64,000 nt of DNA from Heliocidaris tuberculata (lineage: Eukaryota > Echinodermata > Echinoidea > Camarodonta > Echinometridae), in the NCBI GenBank assembly GCA_025618425.1, contig CM046832.1:73310619-73374618 (forward strand), given 5' to 3'. Below are positions 12,134-24,626 of this stretch, piece after piece. Made by a program: the position numbers and the translations under genes. The number at the start of each line of letters is the position of its first letter. Position 1 is the stretch's first letter. The notes beneath the pieces were generated by a model. It made no database searches. It was not told the DNA's origin and was given only the letters and a program-made list of their open reading frames with translations.

Positions 12134-13607
12134 CAGGGGCGTCGATCCGTTTTTTCAGATGGGGGGGGGGGGGGGGGGAGAGACAGCCTAACTTAACGAT
12201 GTTCATTCGCACATGATTTTTTAACGCCTCTTAACTACCAGCTTCTCCACGCAGGGGCGGCGGAGCATCTTTGAAAGTTGGGGGGGCACCAGCAAAAAAT
12301 GGCATTTGGGGGAAAATTGGGCAACTACAGGGGGTAAACATGAAGCGAAAAGGGGACAATTTTGTGACATTGGTATTACCCTGCAGTCTAATTAACATGA
12401 TTATTAGATTATTTAGCATTATCTTCTTCATTTTTATTGTGGTTCTGCATGGACACTTCTTCAGGTTCTCCAATTAGCAGTTGTGTGTGATGGTTTAATG
12501 ATTCATGTGCGAGCGAGCAAGAAAAAATTCCAGACTTCTTTCTAGTGCTGAAGTCCTTTTTATGCGCTTTATTTACAACGATGTAATGAAAATGTCAACA
12601 GCAAATTAATTGGGGGGAATGTCGAATGATTTAGGATTACATCGATATCAACATACTTTATGCGATCTGCTTGATTTCATTCTATACTATAAGAGCGAGC
12701 GAGCGTAGCGATAAAGTTTTTGGGAAATTTTCAGAAAATATTGCCATTTCCTGGTGTAAATTATAGGCACATTCGAGCGAGCGGAATGTACAATCCTTTG
12801 CTTGGGGTAGGGGGGTATGCACTGTGCCCCTTTTGCCTCTGGCTCCACTGCCTTACATTGTAGTTGTATTAAAATGGGTATCTGTTACTACATAAAGCCG
12901 CACAGAGTCTTTGAAGCTAGATATGGCGCCCTTTATAAGAAACAGAGGGAAATATAGGTAAAAGAGGGCATTTATCAGAAGAGGAAAGGACGCTTATCAG
13001 AGGTGGAAAGGGGCACTTATAAGAGGTGAAAGGGGGCACTTATGAAAAGAGGAAAAGTGCACATATTAGACAGGAAAACTGAGGTGCACTTATCAGATTT
13101 GAAAAGGGGCACTAATCAGAAGGGGGAAATGGGCACTTAGAAGGGAAAAGGGGCACTTATCAGAAGTAAAAATGTACTTATCAAAGGAGAAAAGGGCACA
13201 TAATTAGAGAGAAAATAAGGGCACTTATCAGAAGGGGAAAAGGGCACTTATTACAAAGAGAAAAGGACACCTATCCGAAGTAAAATTGCAGGTATCAGAG
13301 GGAGAAAAGAGCCCTTATTAGAGAGTTAAGGAGGCAAATATCAGAAGGAGAAAAAAGGGCACTTATCAGAAGGGGAAAGGGCACTTATTTTAAAGGAAAG
13401 GGGCACTTATCAGAGGGAAAATGGGCATTTTTCAGAAATAAAAAGGGCACTTTTGGGTACTTGAAAAAGTGGGGGGCAATATGCCCCCCCCCCCCCTGGA
13501 GCACCGCCTCTGTATCCACGGTTACATGAAGCAGGGAAAATTAGATAATTTGAGCAGCGAAAATGTCTGATCGTATAATACTCCCCCCCCCCGGATCGAC
13601 GCCCCTG
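12134..13607. mobile_element. hAT-like MITE with perfect 8-bp TSD (outer)
   Basis: The left end CAGGGGCGTCGATCCG is matched by its reverse complement at the right end. GGCACAAT is repeated exactly on both sides (12126-12133 and 13608-13615). CAGGGGCGTC-type termini with an 8-bp duplication are the signature of the hAT superfamily. Only about 120 bases of left arm and 95 bases of right arm remain as its own sequence, because a second hAT-like element is inserted between them. There is no transposase. Confidence 0.9.
12252..13512 (+). mobile_element. hAT-like element, copy B, nested
   Basis: It begins CAGGGGCGGCGGAGCATC and ends GGAGCACCGCCTCTG. Flanking octamers TCTCCACG and TATCCACG agree at 7 of 8 positions, so this is an insertion into the 12134-13607 element. 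It is the same family as 2576-3899 in the opposite orientation, with the same minisatellite body (about 12960-13450, plus-strand core AAAAGGGGCACTTATCAGA) and shared internal sequence near 12370-12450. It has no coding capacity. Confidence 0.88.
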
Positions 13608-14940
13608 GGCACAATATTATTTGGGGGGGGGGGGGGAATGAGCGACAATCAAGACAAAAGTGTCTTTTGGGTCGAAAATAAAAGGGCACTGGGGTACTGG
13701 CTGGTTTCCCAATCCCAAAATGCAACTGTGTGTTAGTGTACTTTTATGCCTCCACCTCACAATATTTTACACTCCCGTGATTGTGTAAACTTTGCATTAT
13801 TGTTTTTTTTTTTGTGTGTGTGTGTGTGTGTTGTTTTGTTTTGTTGGGTTTTTTTTTTGGGGGGGGGGGTTTCAATCTCTGCGTTTTTGCAGCATTTTCA
13901 GTAGGGTAGCGTAGTCAGTTACAAAACCACACGGGCCCTGTCATGTTTTTATCTTGAAACAACAGAAAAATCGATACAAGTACATAACGAATGATTTAGA
14001 GAATAATCTATAAAAGAATAATATCCCACAATGAAGACAAATTTAAATTTCTTTTTAGACACATCATATATATTATATTTAAAAAAAACACATACAAGAT
14101 TACATAGCTAAAATTAACATTAAAATACAGTTGAAAACTAACATCATTATGAAAAATGAGTGATTTATATGACACATCATCATTTCTATTTTTCAAGTTG
14201 AAGTTATCAATTCAAATACATTTCAGTATTCAGTGGCCTTTGTTTTTTATACCATTATAATTATGTCAGGGTGAAGTTATAGGGCGACACAACACGGTTG
14301 TTTGTTTCAAATACAACTAGAAATAAATACGCAATAGAAATGAGCAAGTAACCAAGATTTGTCAATATTTATTGCAATATGATACATTCTAAGGTAGCAT
14401 CAACATGATCAAGTTATATTCTCTAAAATAGGAACAAAATATTTCTACTAAAATAAAAATGAATTAATATCATAACATAGCAAAGAGAACTGCAACTTGA
14501 CAATGAGTAAGTGGGTTTTGTGTATATGTATTATTTACATGATTATAGTGAACCTGAGATTGCCGTAAATTTGACTCTTACGTAGACCGCATGCAAAGAG
14601 GAAGGTCGTTCATTCTGCCATACAGGCCTAATGATTTTGAAATGTGATATATGACGTAAATCATACATATACATTCAAAACAGTTTTGTAATCGCTTATT
14701 ATCAGGTAAAAAAATAATCCCCAAGAATATCACAAATTGAAATGATCACAACTTCATGTAGTTTATAATTCCACAGCGTCAAAACTATTAGGCATATGAA
14801 GATTATTTTTACATTCAGTGTAAATTAGTATTATTTTTCTAATTGCCTTTTTAATTTCTCTGTTATTCTGTCTTTAAATGAAACAGAGAGGGGGAGAGAG
14901 AGGGTGGAGAGAGTATGTATGGGTGGGCATGTGCGTGTGT

Positions 14941-14998
<58 letters not shown>

Positions 14999-15532
14999 GA
15001 TAGAAAGAGAGAGTGATAGAAAGAGAAAGCCAGAGAGACAGAGAGAGAGGAAGGGGAACCTGGAGACCGCCTCAACAAATTCAGATTGTTAAAATCGTTA
15101 TGCGCCCTCAACTGTCCACAATTCTAAAAATGTTATTTAAAAATCCAGCTATTACTACCATGCATTCATTATGAAATAATATGTACAGTTTTTCGATTGG
15201 AAGCATGAGCTAACATTGAAATGAATACTGAATTGAATCTGCATAATGATTTATCATTGTTGAGGCAAGAGGGGGGTATGAAATAGGTAAAGATACATTC
15301 GCTTTATTGAATGCCGAAATGAAATAATTCTTACCACGATTAACCGTAACATGAAAAAAAGAAAAACTTTGTGATGCCAATAAGGTAGCAGCATTTTCCG
15401 ATCCCTGTTTTATTTCTGTAGGTTTTCCAAGGGACACGCCTATATTGCTCCTCCCCTCATATTGCACCCCTAAAAATACAACGATACATTTTTAAATTGA
15501 ATTGAATCTGCATTGCATTGATTAATTTATCA
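13608..15532. other. Intergenic, microsatellite-rich, no gene
   Basis: It contains poly-G at 13622-13635, a T/GT/G compound repeat at 13801-13870 and a (GA)n tract at about 14944-14990 with degenerate purine flanks to 15050. No gene signals were seen. Confidence 0.5.
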
Positions 15533-15725
<193 letters not shown>

Positions 15726-17383
15726 ACAGTAAACTATTACAAGTGTTTGTTTATGGCAACTCTCAGATGTGCAATAGGCCCTCTTCTGACCCTTTTCTGA
15801 CCATTTTCCGAGCTTTTCTCTGACCCTTTTCTGGAGTGGGGTAATTACACAATTATGCGGGGGTGGGGGGGGGGGGGGCTGCACGAAAAGCACCACAGGG
15901 CAAACACCTCTTTACTGTAAGTACATTTATATATACACCAGAGAATATCTTGATATCGAGAGTATTATTTGTAGGCCGACTTGATATTTTTGATTGCGGG
16001 TATGTCTTAGTAGAGCTGTCAATTTAATACAACTATGAGGTAAACAATAGCCCCTGCTTCGCTTTGTTAAAACATATCATGAGCAATTATGAGACTTATC
16101 CCAAAACGAATCAACCCTATTTGGAAGATAATAACCAACACCGCCCTCAGCCTGCTATTGGTTTTCGACCATGGAGTATGACGGTACACAAAGTTACATA
16201 CACATGTCAATAATATGGGATGAAAGGAAAATATTACATTATCGTGGCTCAAGTAAGGGAGGAGCAGAAGCATATTAATTGTATTAAAATATTTCGCTTT
16301 TTTTTATTCGTTCACTCACTCGCTTTGACTGCTCATTATCATCTGATAACATTTTCTCTATACGGAAAAATGTAAGCATGTTATCATTACAAATATTACA
16401 TAGAGTGCGCAATCTAAATTAAAGCAGGGAGATGGGAGTTTCTCCTTGATTTAAGGGTGCATTTTGCATGACCTCCCCCGATCAACAATATTGAACATGC
16501 GAAGGAAAGGTATGTATGCCAAAGGGAGAGAGAGAGAGAGAGAAGGGTAGAGAGAGGAAAAGAAAGAGAGAGAGTAAAGTAGATTGCAAATAGCGAAAGA
16601 GAGAAGGAAGATAGTGAAAGAGGGCATAGATCAGATCACAAAAGTATATAATATTCTCGCGACAGAGGCATGTAGGTACAAGGAAAGTGCGATGGCATAA
16701 TAATTCAAATCAGTCAAGGAGAGGTGTGAGAAAAAAGAAAAAGGATTAATATTGAAGAAAAAAATGTTGCTAAGAATTATTGAGAGAGACAAGTTGAGAG
16801 GCTGGAAGAGGGCGCTCAGACGACCATTATTGCTCTGGGCTTTATTTCGTCAGAGATATATATACAGGGTAAGGGTTGCAGTAGGTTTGGGGGTTATATA
16901 GCTAGGGCATTAGGGTTAGGTACAGTGTTTGCTCCAGAATGAAAGTTAAGTATTCGGTTAGTGTAAAATAAACTTGGGAACCATTGTCCCGATGGAGTAT
17001 GTGTCGTACAACCTGGAAGAGACATACAGACAAACAGACACAGAGATAGGCAGGTTCTGGTAGAACAAAAATTAAACAAAAACATGACACGTAAACTATC
17101 GGTGGAGTGAAATGGCATTATGAATCATACAATGTCATGAAAAAGGTCTCTCTAAAGAGGACTGAAATACAAATTCAAGTTCCACCATATACGCTTAGGC
17201 TTAATTGTTTTGTGGATTATGACACTGAGAGTTCATTCTACTTTCCATGCTTTGTCATCCAATGTTTTCTAATGGCTTTGTTATTCTTTTTTCAAGGAAG
17301 GTTGATTATAGTTCAATCCTGTAGAAAAGCAGATGCTTAATCAAGGGCCGGAAACACTGCTCAAACCGTGTAAATAGAAAGGA

Positions 17384-17448
<65 letters not shown>

Positions 17449-17885
17449 CAGTTTAACGCGCCCAATAACAGTAGCTCTGTCTAATAAAGGTACTCTTTAT
17501 CAGTGGCGTAGCTATAGGGGACCGGGGGCAAATGTCCCACCCCAAGCGAATGGTATAAAATAAGAGAGCAGAGAGGGTGAGAGAAATAAAGTGAGAGGGG
17601 GAAAGGAATTTGAAAGGAAGATGGTAGGACCCCTCCCCCACCCTCCCCCTAATTGACGGCCTTGTTCGATTAATTCAAGTTTCATTCACCGGTGCGCCCT
17701 TAAAGGGTGACTAAAATAGAAAATTAATTGCCCATTTTTCGTAGGAAGGAGTCATCAGGAGCCAAAAAATATCTATCACACACTTTCCATGCAATGCCCA
17801 TGCACGCCATGCCATTTCTCTTTATCATTATTTTGACTATGATAAAAATATATTTCAAAACACCTACTGATATACTATTCTCTTT
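15726..17885. other. Intergenic, purine-rich repeats, no gene
   Basis: Degenerate (GA)n stretches occur at 16526-16620 and a purer tract at 17386-17442. TTAGGGTTAGG at about 16911 is a minimal telomere-like match. No supported coding exon was seen. Confidence 0.5.
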
Positions 17886-17888
17886 TAA

Positions 17889-18889
17889 CCCTTTCAGGAC
17901 AGGAATTATTTAAAGGGAAATCCAACCTTAATAGCAAGTTGCTTTGAAAGAAAGAGGAAAAATCAGAGAAGCAGATTGGTGAAAGTTTGAACGAAATCGG
18001 ACAAGTAATAAGAAAGTTATGATTTTTTGAAAGTTGTAATCACTATGCATATGGGAATTTCAAATTGGCCGAATAGGTAATGTCACTGTGATGTAGCTGT
18101 GGACAACTCCCCCATTCGCTCTAACACACAAAATGACTAAAATGTCACTTTTTTTCAAAATGCATTACTCAGTAGGATCTTTTCGTTCATGAGGACCTAT
18201 AACAATATGCTATCTCCAATATATTTTGAGTACTGCCCCGAGGGTAAAGGCGCCTCGAAGAAAATCGCAAATTAATGATATTTTTGTGTACGACAAATGG
18301 GAGAGTTGTCCACAAAAATGTCACAATTGACTCACCAAATTGCCAATTTGAGATTCGCATAGATGTAGTGATCTCATTTTTCAAACACCCATAACTTTCT
18401 TAGTCCTTGTCCGATTTCTTTCAAACTTTCAGCATCCTGTTTTTCTTATTTTTCTGCTTTCATACAAATCATCTTATTACCAAGGTTGGATTGCCCTTTA
18501 AGTGCTAAATTGATCACATTTTCTTCTTCAAATTGGCAACAATAACATTTTTTCTTCTATATAGTGCTACATGGTTCTCATAAGGTGTAATGTCTCTGAA
18601 AATAATATCCATGGTTCACAATTTTGTCGAAAATTGAAAAAATTGCCAATTTTGATAAGAAAACAATGATTCTGAACCTCTCAATACGTTGCCAATTTAA
18701 GGATTTTAAAGCTTATTCTCATTTTTAAAATCCCTGCAATCAATTGAAATATGATCATGCAACAAAAATGGACATAGTGTGTGTACAATTTTTTGCTCTT
18801 TCTACTCATGCATCTGGTATATTTTTTAGAGCTCTGCATCAAAAGTTATTGAGCCAAACCACAAAATGTGGTCAATTGTCTCGAAAGGG
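17889..18889. mobile_element. TTAA-flanked TIR element (outer)
   Basis: TTAA occurs at 17885-17888 and 18890-18893. Between them, the ends read CCCTTTCAGGACA and, on the opposite strand, CCCTTTCGAGACA. A TTAA duplication is typical of piggyBac and Kolobok superfamilies. The left arm is interrupted after about 20 bases by a second TTAA element. No transposase is visible. Confidence 0.65.
17914..18497. mobile_element. TTAA-flanked MITE (inner, nested)
   Basis: TTAA is present at 17910-17913 and 18498-18501. The termini AGGGAAATCCAACCTT and (opposite strand) AGGGCAATCCAACCTT open an inverted repeat of about 120 bases that includes GAAATCGGACAAG. The length, lack of coding sequence and TTAA flanks fit a Kolobok- or piggyBac-type MITE. 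Confidence 0.88.
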
Positions 18890-18893
18890 TTAA

Positions 18894-20154
18894 AATGCCA
18901 CCTATGTACGGGTTATATGGGGATTAACCCACCCTCCAAGTGCCGTTATACAAAACTCACACAGAATTAAAAGAGAAATATATACAAAAAGCCAAATTGC
19001 TATTAACACAGTAAATGATGCAGATTTTTCCAGTGTTTCTACATACAATGTTTTGAAAATAATGTTCACAACTATCTAACCGTTTTCATGTTAAAATTAA
19101 AAGAATCAAAAGGAGAGCCTACCTTTGATTAAGTAGGACTAGGCTATAGTTATAAGTTAATGTGAGGAAGGTGCAGTTCATTCACATCCATACTCTAATC
19201 AACTTGGACGGCGTATCCAGTAATTGATATACAAGGGTGCGGAATCCTCCTCAGGGACCAATGAGGTCTTGTTATAAACCGAAAAGTCTTTACTGACAGT
19301 AAGGAGCAAAATATATGGAAGATAACTTTAAATCAAATTCGACAAAGTGGTTGTGGGCCAAACTGAGTAAATGACTGAAAGTAGTTGAATTGTGCATAAA
19401 TCTATCTAAAACTGCTTGTATAGGCATCACGGAAAGTTTAATTTTGAGGGGTTACCTTGGTGTCGCTATAAAATGCTAATTATACCTTTAACACAGTAGA
19501 AATGAATATCTAGAGTAGTAATTGCATTATCATTCGGGGTGACAGAATAACGACACATAAATATCCCATCCAATTCGGTGAAAGTGCTTATTACCTTCGT
19601 TTAATTTTCCAGTTCTATGTAACAATGTAAATTATCCCTTTTCCCCAATATCACTGCTGAAACAATCGAATTTTGATTAGTGTACGAGGGAAAAGAAAGA
19701 AGAAAATGTTCCCATAATTTCCATTCCATGACATGGACTTTGACCTTTTGCAACTTTATTTTATCTATGTCATTTCATCATCCACGTCACTATTATCACC
19801 GTTAAAACTTAAACAAGATATAGATATAAAGGATATAATTACCTCACTCGAATCATTTTTTGAAAATGAAAAAAAAAAGAAGAAGAAATAGTATGTGTGT
19901 GACAAAACAAACGTTGTGGTTATTTCTCTGAATTAAACAGAAATTGGAATAGAAAAGATGAATATGATACTTGCCTTGTCTGGCACAGTATTTGAATCAC
20001 CAGCTGGCTAGGCAAACCACGGTTATTATTGGATAAACTAGTAACATCCGTTTCCCAAATCCCTACCCACATCCCGTACCATCTGCACTTTTGGGGAAAA
20101 GAAAAAAAATGCAATTTTTTCGGAAGGAGAGGGAGAGAGGGGGTCATATGTCAT
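18894..20154. other. Intergenic, no supported gene
   Basis: This is A/T-rich sequence with no recognised repeat ends and no exon candidate on either strand. Confidence 0.45.
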
Positions 20155-21044
20155 ACTAGTTATCGCTCTCACACGAATACTCTCTTCTATCAACACAAAA
20201 TCCTCAAAATCACAGAATTACACCACCTACAGTTAGGCTTCTTTATGCAAAAGTTAAAGTCGTACGAACTTCCACATGTTTTTTACTCTATGTTTACATC
20301 CAATAATAATCATCACTCTTACCCTACCAGACAGGCTAGCCACTATCACCTGCCGCGAACAAGAACCTTCTTTGCCAATAAAACTTTCACAACAACTAGA
20401 CCTAAACTTTGGAATTCCCTTCCCCAAAATATTATTGAAAGTCGTTATAATCATACGTTTAAAAGAAAATTAAAACAACATCTCTTACTAACATACAAGG
20501 AAAAGTCAACCCTCCAAAAATATCCCGGATACAAACCACACGCGGAAGATTGATCCTGATCTCCCTCCTTGTTTGTTTTATGTTTTTTGTTTTTTATGAT
20601 TTATTCACCCTCTCTTACTCCCTTTCCTGATTTCATCTCTTTTCCTCTATCAACCTGTCCCTCCCCATTTGCTTCTTCATCTAGGTGAGCCTTTGTGTTT
20701 TTATAAATTAAGTTAGTTACTTAACGTATACTATATATATATTTCTGAACCATGTACATAATTATAATGATTTTTAATTGGGAACGTGCTATTTACAAGC
20801 TCCGCTTCTCTGTTAATTCCCTTTCATTACCTTTTCGATTATTATTATCAAGAAACAATTGAAACGTGTGTAAACCTCTCTCTGTTATAACATTTATTTT
20901 AGAAAATATGTACAACCAAGTTAATATGCGTTATGTTTGAATGATGAGTTTCTTCTACAATGTAAATACTTTATATGATTTATGAATTGGTATCGAAAAA
21001 TAAATGAATTTTGAATCTTGAATCTTGAATCTTGAATCTTGAAT

Positions 21045-21047
<3 letters not shown>
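20155..21047 (+). mobile_element. 5'-truncated LINE (L2/CR1-like), RT C-terminus
   Basis: The frame ending at 20553 carries the C-terminal region found after the reverse-transcriptase domain in L2/CR1/jockey-type elements: a basic PRTRTFF block, then a PKLWNSLP motif, then a FKRKLKQHLL helix. A 3' UTR of about 450 bases follows and ends in a tandem ATCTTGA tail at 21010-21047, another hallmark of these elements. The sense frame is open only for the last 130 or so residues; the N-terminal part of the 174-residue ORF is probably flanking sequence. It is a dead, truncated copy. Confidence 0.8.

Positions 21048-21090
<43 letters not shown>
21047..21090. repeat. (GA)n microsatellite
   Basis: A pure GA dinucleotide tract directly follows the LINE tail. 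Confidence 0.95.
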
Positions 21091-21092
<2 letters not shown>

Positions 21093-21109
21093 CAATATTA
21101 TCTCTTATA

Positions 21110-22199
21110 CAGTGCGCCCCCCCCAAAAAAAGTGTACAGTTGGAAAAAGTCTCCCCAAATAAATATTTTAATTCTTGTAGATAGCTGAAGGTCCCTCCTA
21201 TGCAATAACACATAAAAATCTGACTAGTTACCGTATTACGCCTGAGTGATCTCAAACCACTTTTGTGAAAGGGTGTAAAATTCAGACTTGACAAGAATTA
21301 GTATTTGTTCTGGATGGTATCAACAAAGTTGAAAACCGTTTAAAATTGACAGTCGGAAAAATGTCTCCCCAATTAAATATTTCAAAATATTTTCAGTAAA
21401 ATGTCATACCTGTGGTTAGCTTAGGATCTCTTCTACCAAATGACACTAAAATGTCTCACAATATTTTATGCCTGAGTGAGCAAGAGTCACTTTTGTGAAA
21501 TGGTGCAAAATCCATTCTTGACAAATGTTTGTTGTTGTTCTGGCTGGTATGAGCCAAATTGATAGTCATGAAAAGACTTCAAAATTTTATATTCTGATCA
21601 TTGAAAGACTATTCATGAAAGAACAAACTTTGTTCAATGTATTTCCTGATATATCCTATCAAAACTTTAATTGAGTAAGCAAGCCCGATGAAATTAATGG
21701 ACTCACCAAAAGTAACATATTGAAACACCCAGCAAAGTAGTTAATTACTAACTCATGCATAAGATACTGATGGGATGTGTAAGGATATACAGAGAACATA
21801 GCCTGTTATTTCATAAATAGTCTTTAATTGATCAGAATATGGAAATTTCTAAGCCTTTACATGACTCTCAGCTCGGCTGATACAGCCAGAGCCAATATCA
21901 ATTCTTGTCAAGACTGGATTTTGTACCCTTTATCATTATTGGCCTTTGCTCACTTAAGCGTAAAATATTGTGAGATATTTTGGTGTCATTTGTTAGAAGA
22001 GACCGTAAGCTATGCACTGGGGGTAACCTCGCTAGTCATAAGGACCGCTAGTCATAATGACCGCTATCCATAACGCGTGATTAAATAAATAGCGGTCCGT
22101 ATGAATTTTTTTATTGGTATAAAAATTTCCTTGGAATATTTTGAAACATTTATCTGGGGAGAATTTTTCCAACTGCTTATTTTTTTCGGGGACGCACTG
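21110..22199. mobile_element. TA-flanked, mariner-like TIR element
   Basis: The left end, preceded by TA (21108-21109), reads CAGTGCGCCCCCCCAAAA; the right end, followed by TA (22200-22201), reads on the minus strand CAGTGCGTCCCCGAAAA. Both continue into CAGTTGGAAAAA and CTCCCC. A TA duplication and CAGTGCGTCCC-type ends fit the Tc1/mariner group. The left subterminal sequence is present twice in direct order (about 21129-21340 and 21350-21560) and again inverted at the right. No transposase was found. Confidence 0.78.
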
Positions 22200-22201
22200 T
22201 A

Positions 22202-22708
22202 TTTGGGGAGAGTAAGTCACGAGAAAAAACAAAAAACAAAAAACTGGTGCATGGCGAAAGGAAGAAGAAAAAAATCAAGGATGAGAATAGGAGAGGGGCA
22301 GAAGGGAGTGAACAATTAATTTTCATTTATGCAGGTACAGGTATGTTATTCTTTTTTTAAAACAGAAAATAGAAAAATTTTATATCACGATGTATCGAAA
22401 AGAGAAAAGGTGAAAACTATGTTACATGTTGAATTCGTCTAAATCAGGAGGCTTTCTATTGTCTGGTGGCTCTACTTTGACACTTAACACAAAAATACAT
22501 AATGCTTTTGAACCTAGCCTCTACATGTATAAAGTAAGGCTGTGATCAATAATTTTAGAATGGCTATCAGTACATGAGTCTGTGAGTATAGTCTAGAAAA
22601 CAGACATTTCCGACCCTAAAAAGACTGCAAACTAAAGTTTGTTATTAGTTGTGAAATTTCTTACAGTTCTGAGGTTTACCAGTAGGTTTATGATTGTATC
22701 CTTACAAT

Positions 22709-22710
<2 letters not shown>
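22202..22710. other. Intergenic, no supported gene
   Basis: Short A/T-rich sequence. Nothing recognisable. Confidence 0.45.
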
Positions 22711-22750
<40 letters not shown>

Positions 22751-22751
22751 G

Positions 22752-22791
<40 letters not shown>

Positions 22792-22792
22792 T
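22711..22792. repeat. (CA)n/(CG)n compound microsatellite
   Basis: (CA)n is interrupted by a (GC)n block at about 22749-22760. Alternating purine-pyrimidine DNA of this type can adopt Z-DNA, which is a general property and not shown here. Confidence 0.95.
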
Positions 22793-22804
22793 GTGCGCGC
22801 ATAA

Positions 22805-23060
22805 GAACCGATGACATCTTTTTCAACCTAGAATTTGACCGCATAACCGATGACCTGTGTGTGTAGAATTCAACCGCATAACCGATGACCCGTCTGAAAT
22901 GTTTCTATACAACCGACGACTTGTTCGCGTAATACTAACTGATGACCTACCCCTATATGCAAAAGCATGTAATTTGGGTCTCACTGCGCAGGTCTGCAAA
23001 CCGATGACGTCATCGGTTCGCTGTGTGTCATCGGTCCGAATGTACAGTTCATGCCTATGT
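22805..23060. repeat. Cluster of ACCGATGAC motifs around a 20-bp palindrome
   Basis: ACCGATGAC or a one-base variant occurs in plus orientation near 22807, 22848, 22879, 22912 and 22939, then meets its complement in the perfect palindrome AACCGATGACGTCATCGGTT at 22999-23018, followed by inverted copies near 23028 and 23058. The centre TGACGTCA is a consensus CRE/ATF site. The spacing is irregular (about 25-60 bases), so it is not a simple tandem repeat. Function is unknown. Confidence 0.8.
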
Positions 23061-24500
23061 CATCGCTTTAAATGGGCGCACATACGCACACACACACACC
23101 CCCACACACACACACAAAGAAACCCTCATTACTCTTCTCTCAAAACAATTACCCATCCCATCCACCTATCAATTAATCGTTCAAGTGAATGTTTTTCCTA
23201 CTATTTTTGTCAGATTTTTTCGAATAGTTTGCCTTATTTACATTGATCAAAGGTCTTTTGCTTCCTATATATACGATTCTGATTGGCTGAAAGTCAAGTT
23301 ACATAATATAATTTGTAGAGTTGCTTCTAATAGCAACTTTACCAAGACAAGAATCCAGTTTAGTCCAAATACAGACAAGTGTTTAATATGTCCTCTCCGC
23401 CCCTCCCCACCCATAGGAGGATCTAGGGGGCCCGGGAGCCGTGCCCCCCCCCCCTTTCGGGATCGTCGGAAGGGCCTTCGTAAGGAAAACCTGAGAAATT
23501 ATTATTCATTTATCTATTTCATTTATTCACTTATTTATTTATTTATTTATTTATTCATTCATTTATCTATTTATTTATTTAATTACTTATATATTTATTC
23601 ATCTTTAAATGCATATATTTATATTTGATTGCTTTTCTGACTTGTGTCCGACAATCTGGGAAATATTCACCTTCCCCTAATGAACAATCCTGCATCCGCC
23701 CCAGCCACCCCATAAATAACACAATTTTAGATGGCTACAGCCCATGAGACCGACAAAAGAGGAGACCGACAATTTTTTTAGGGTTCACTAGAACCGACGG
23801 CCCACGAGACCTATACAATTTTCTATCTTGACTAATGTATTTCTTTGTTTTGTCGGTCCAATGCTCATTGATTGTTGTGTTTTGTTTTGCTTTTTTATGA
23901 TACAATTATTTTCTCGAGATTATTCTTCGTTCTCATATCAATGATAAGATATTACGTAATGAAAAGTGATATTTCCTTCCTATCACCCTCTCTCCCTTTC
24001 TCTTTCTTTCTCTCTCTAATTTCCCCCTTTCTGTCCTTCACTGTTACCCATCTCTTGTCCTATACCTATCTTTGAGGAGGGGTGGGGCCGAGATAGAAGT
24101 GGGTGGAGTTGGTGAAAGAGTGGTGGTAAAGTGAAGAGATCAGTGAAGTTGTAGGACTGAAGCCAAGTCAGGAGAAATATCAATCAATTTCAAACCAAGG
24201 TATTAGGAAATGTTGGATTAGGCATGAATCTGACCAAAGAAAATCCATCATTTCAGCTGACATTGCATCTGTTGTTATGTAAATCATGCTGATTAATTTA
24301 TTCTGATTATCCTTCCAGTGGTTTGGCGTAATAATTCCAAAAACTATGGAACAAAAGATTTTCTTATTGTCATTTGAATTGTTTCAAAATATTCAAACAA
24401 TATAGAGATTAGAAAAGTAGAAACTTCGAAAAGGATTAGTTGGCTTTCCCTTTTTAAAAACTCTATTATAGTCAGTGATGATATTGCACGATTCTCAAAA
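23061..24500. other. Intergenic with hAT-like remnant and (TTTA)n
   Basis: A CA-rich stretch lies at 23082-23115. A probable decayed hAT-like remnant lies around 23403-23705 (GGATCTAG-type sequence on the left, CATCCGCCCC on the right). A degenerate (TTTA)n tract spans 23520-23600. Repeated GACCGAC motifs lie at 23740-23810. No gene was seen. Confidence 0.45.
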
Positions 24501-24510
24501 AGTGTAGGCC

Positions 24511-24626
24511 TATATAAACGGGCGATAAATTTTCAAACAATCATAACTTGATTGGGTTAATCAACCGAGATACATCATCACTGTACCAATTTTTTCATCA
24601 GGGAATAATCATCCATCATTATCAAG
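24511..24626 (+). promoter_or_regulatory. TATA box and non-coding first exon of gene 1
   Basis: TATATAAA at 24511-24518 would place transcription start near 24540. The predicted untranslated exon ends at 24626 in front of a GTATGT donor. The intron runs 24627-25124 and ends in a poly-T tract and CTAG directly before the ATG. The same layout is seen for the gene at 33186. The start site is inferred. Confidence 0.55.
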
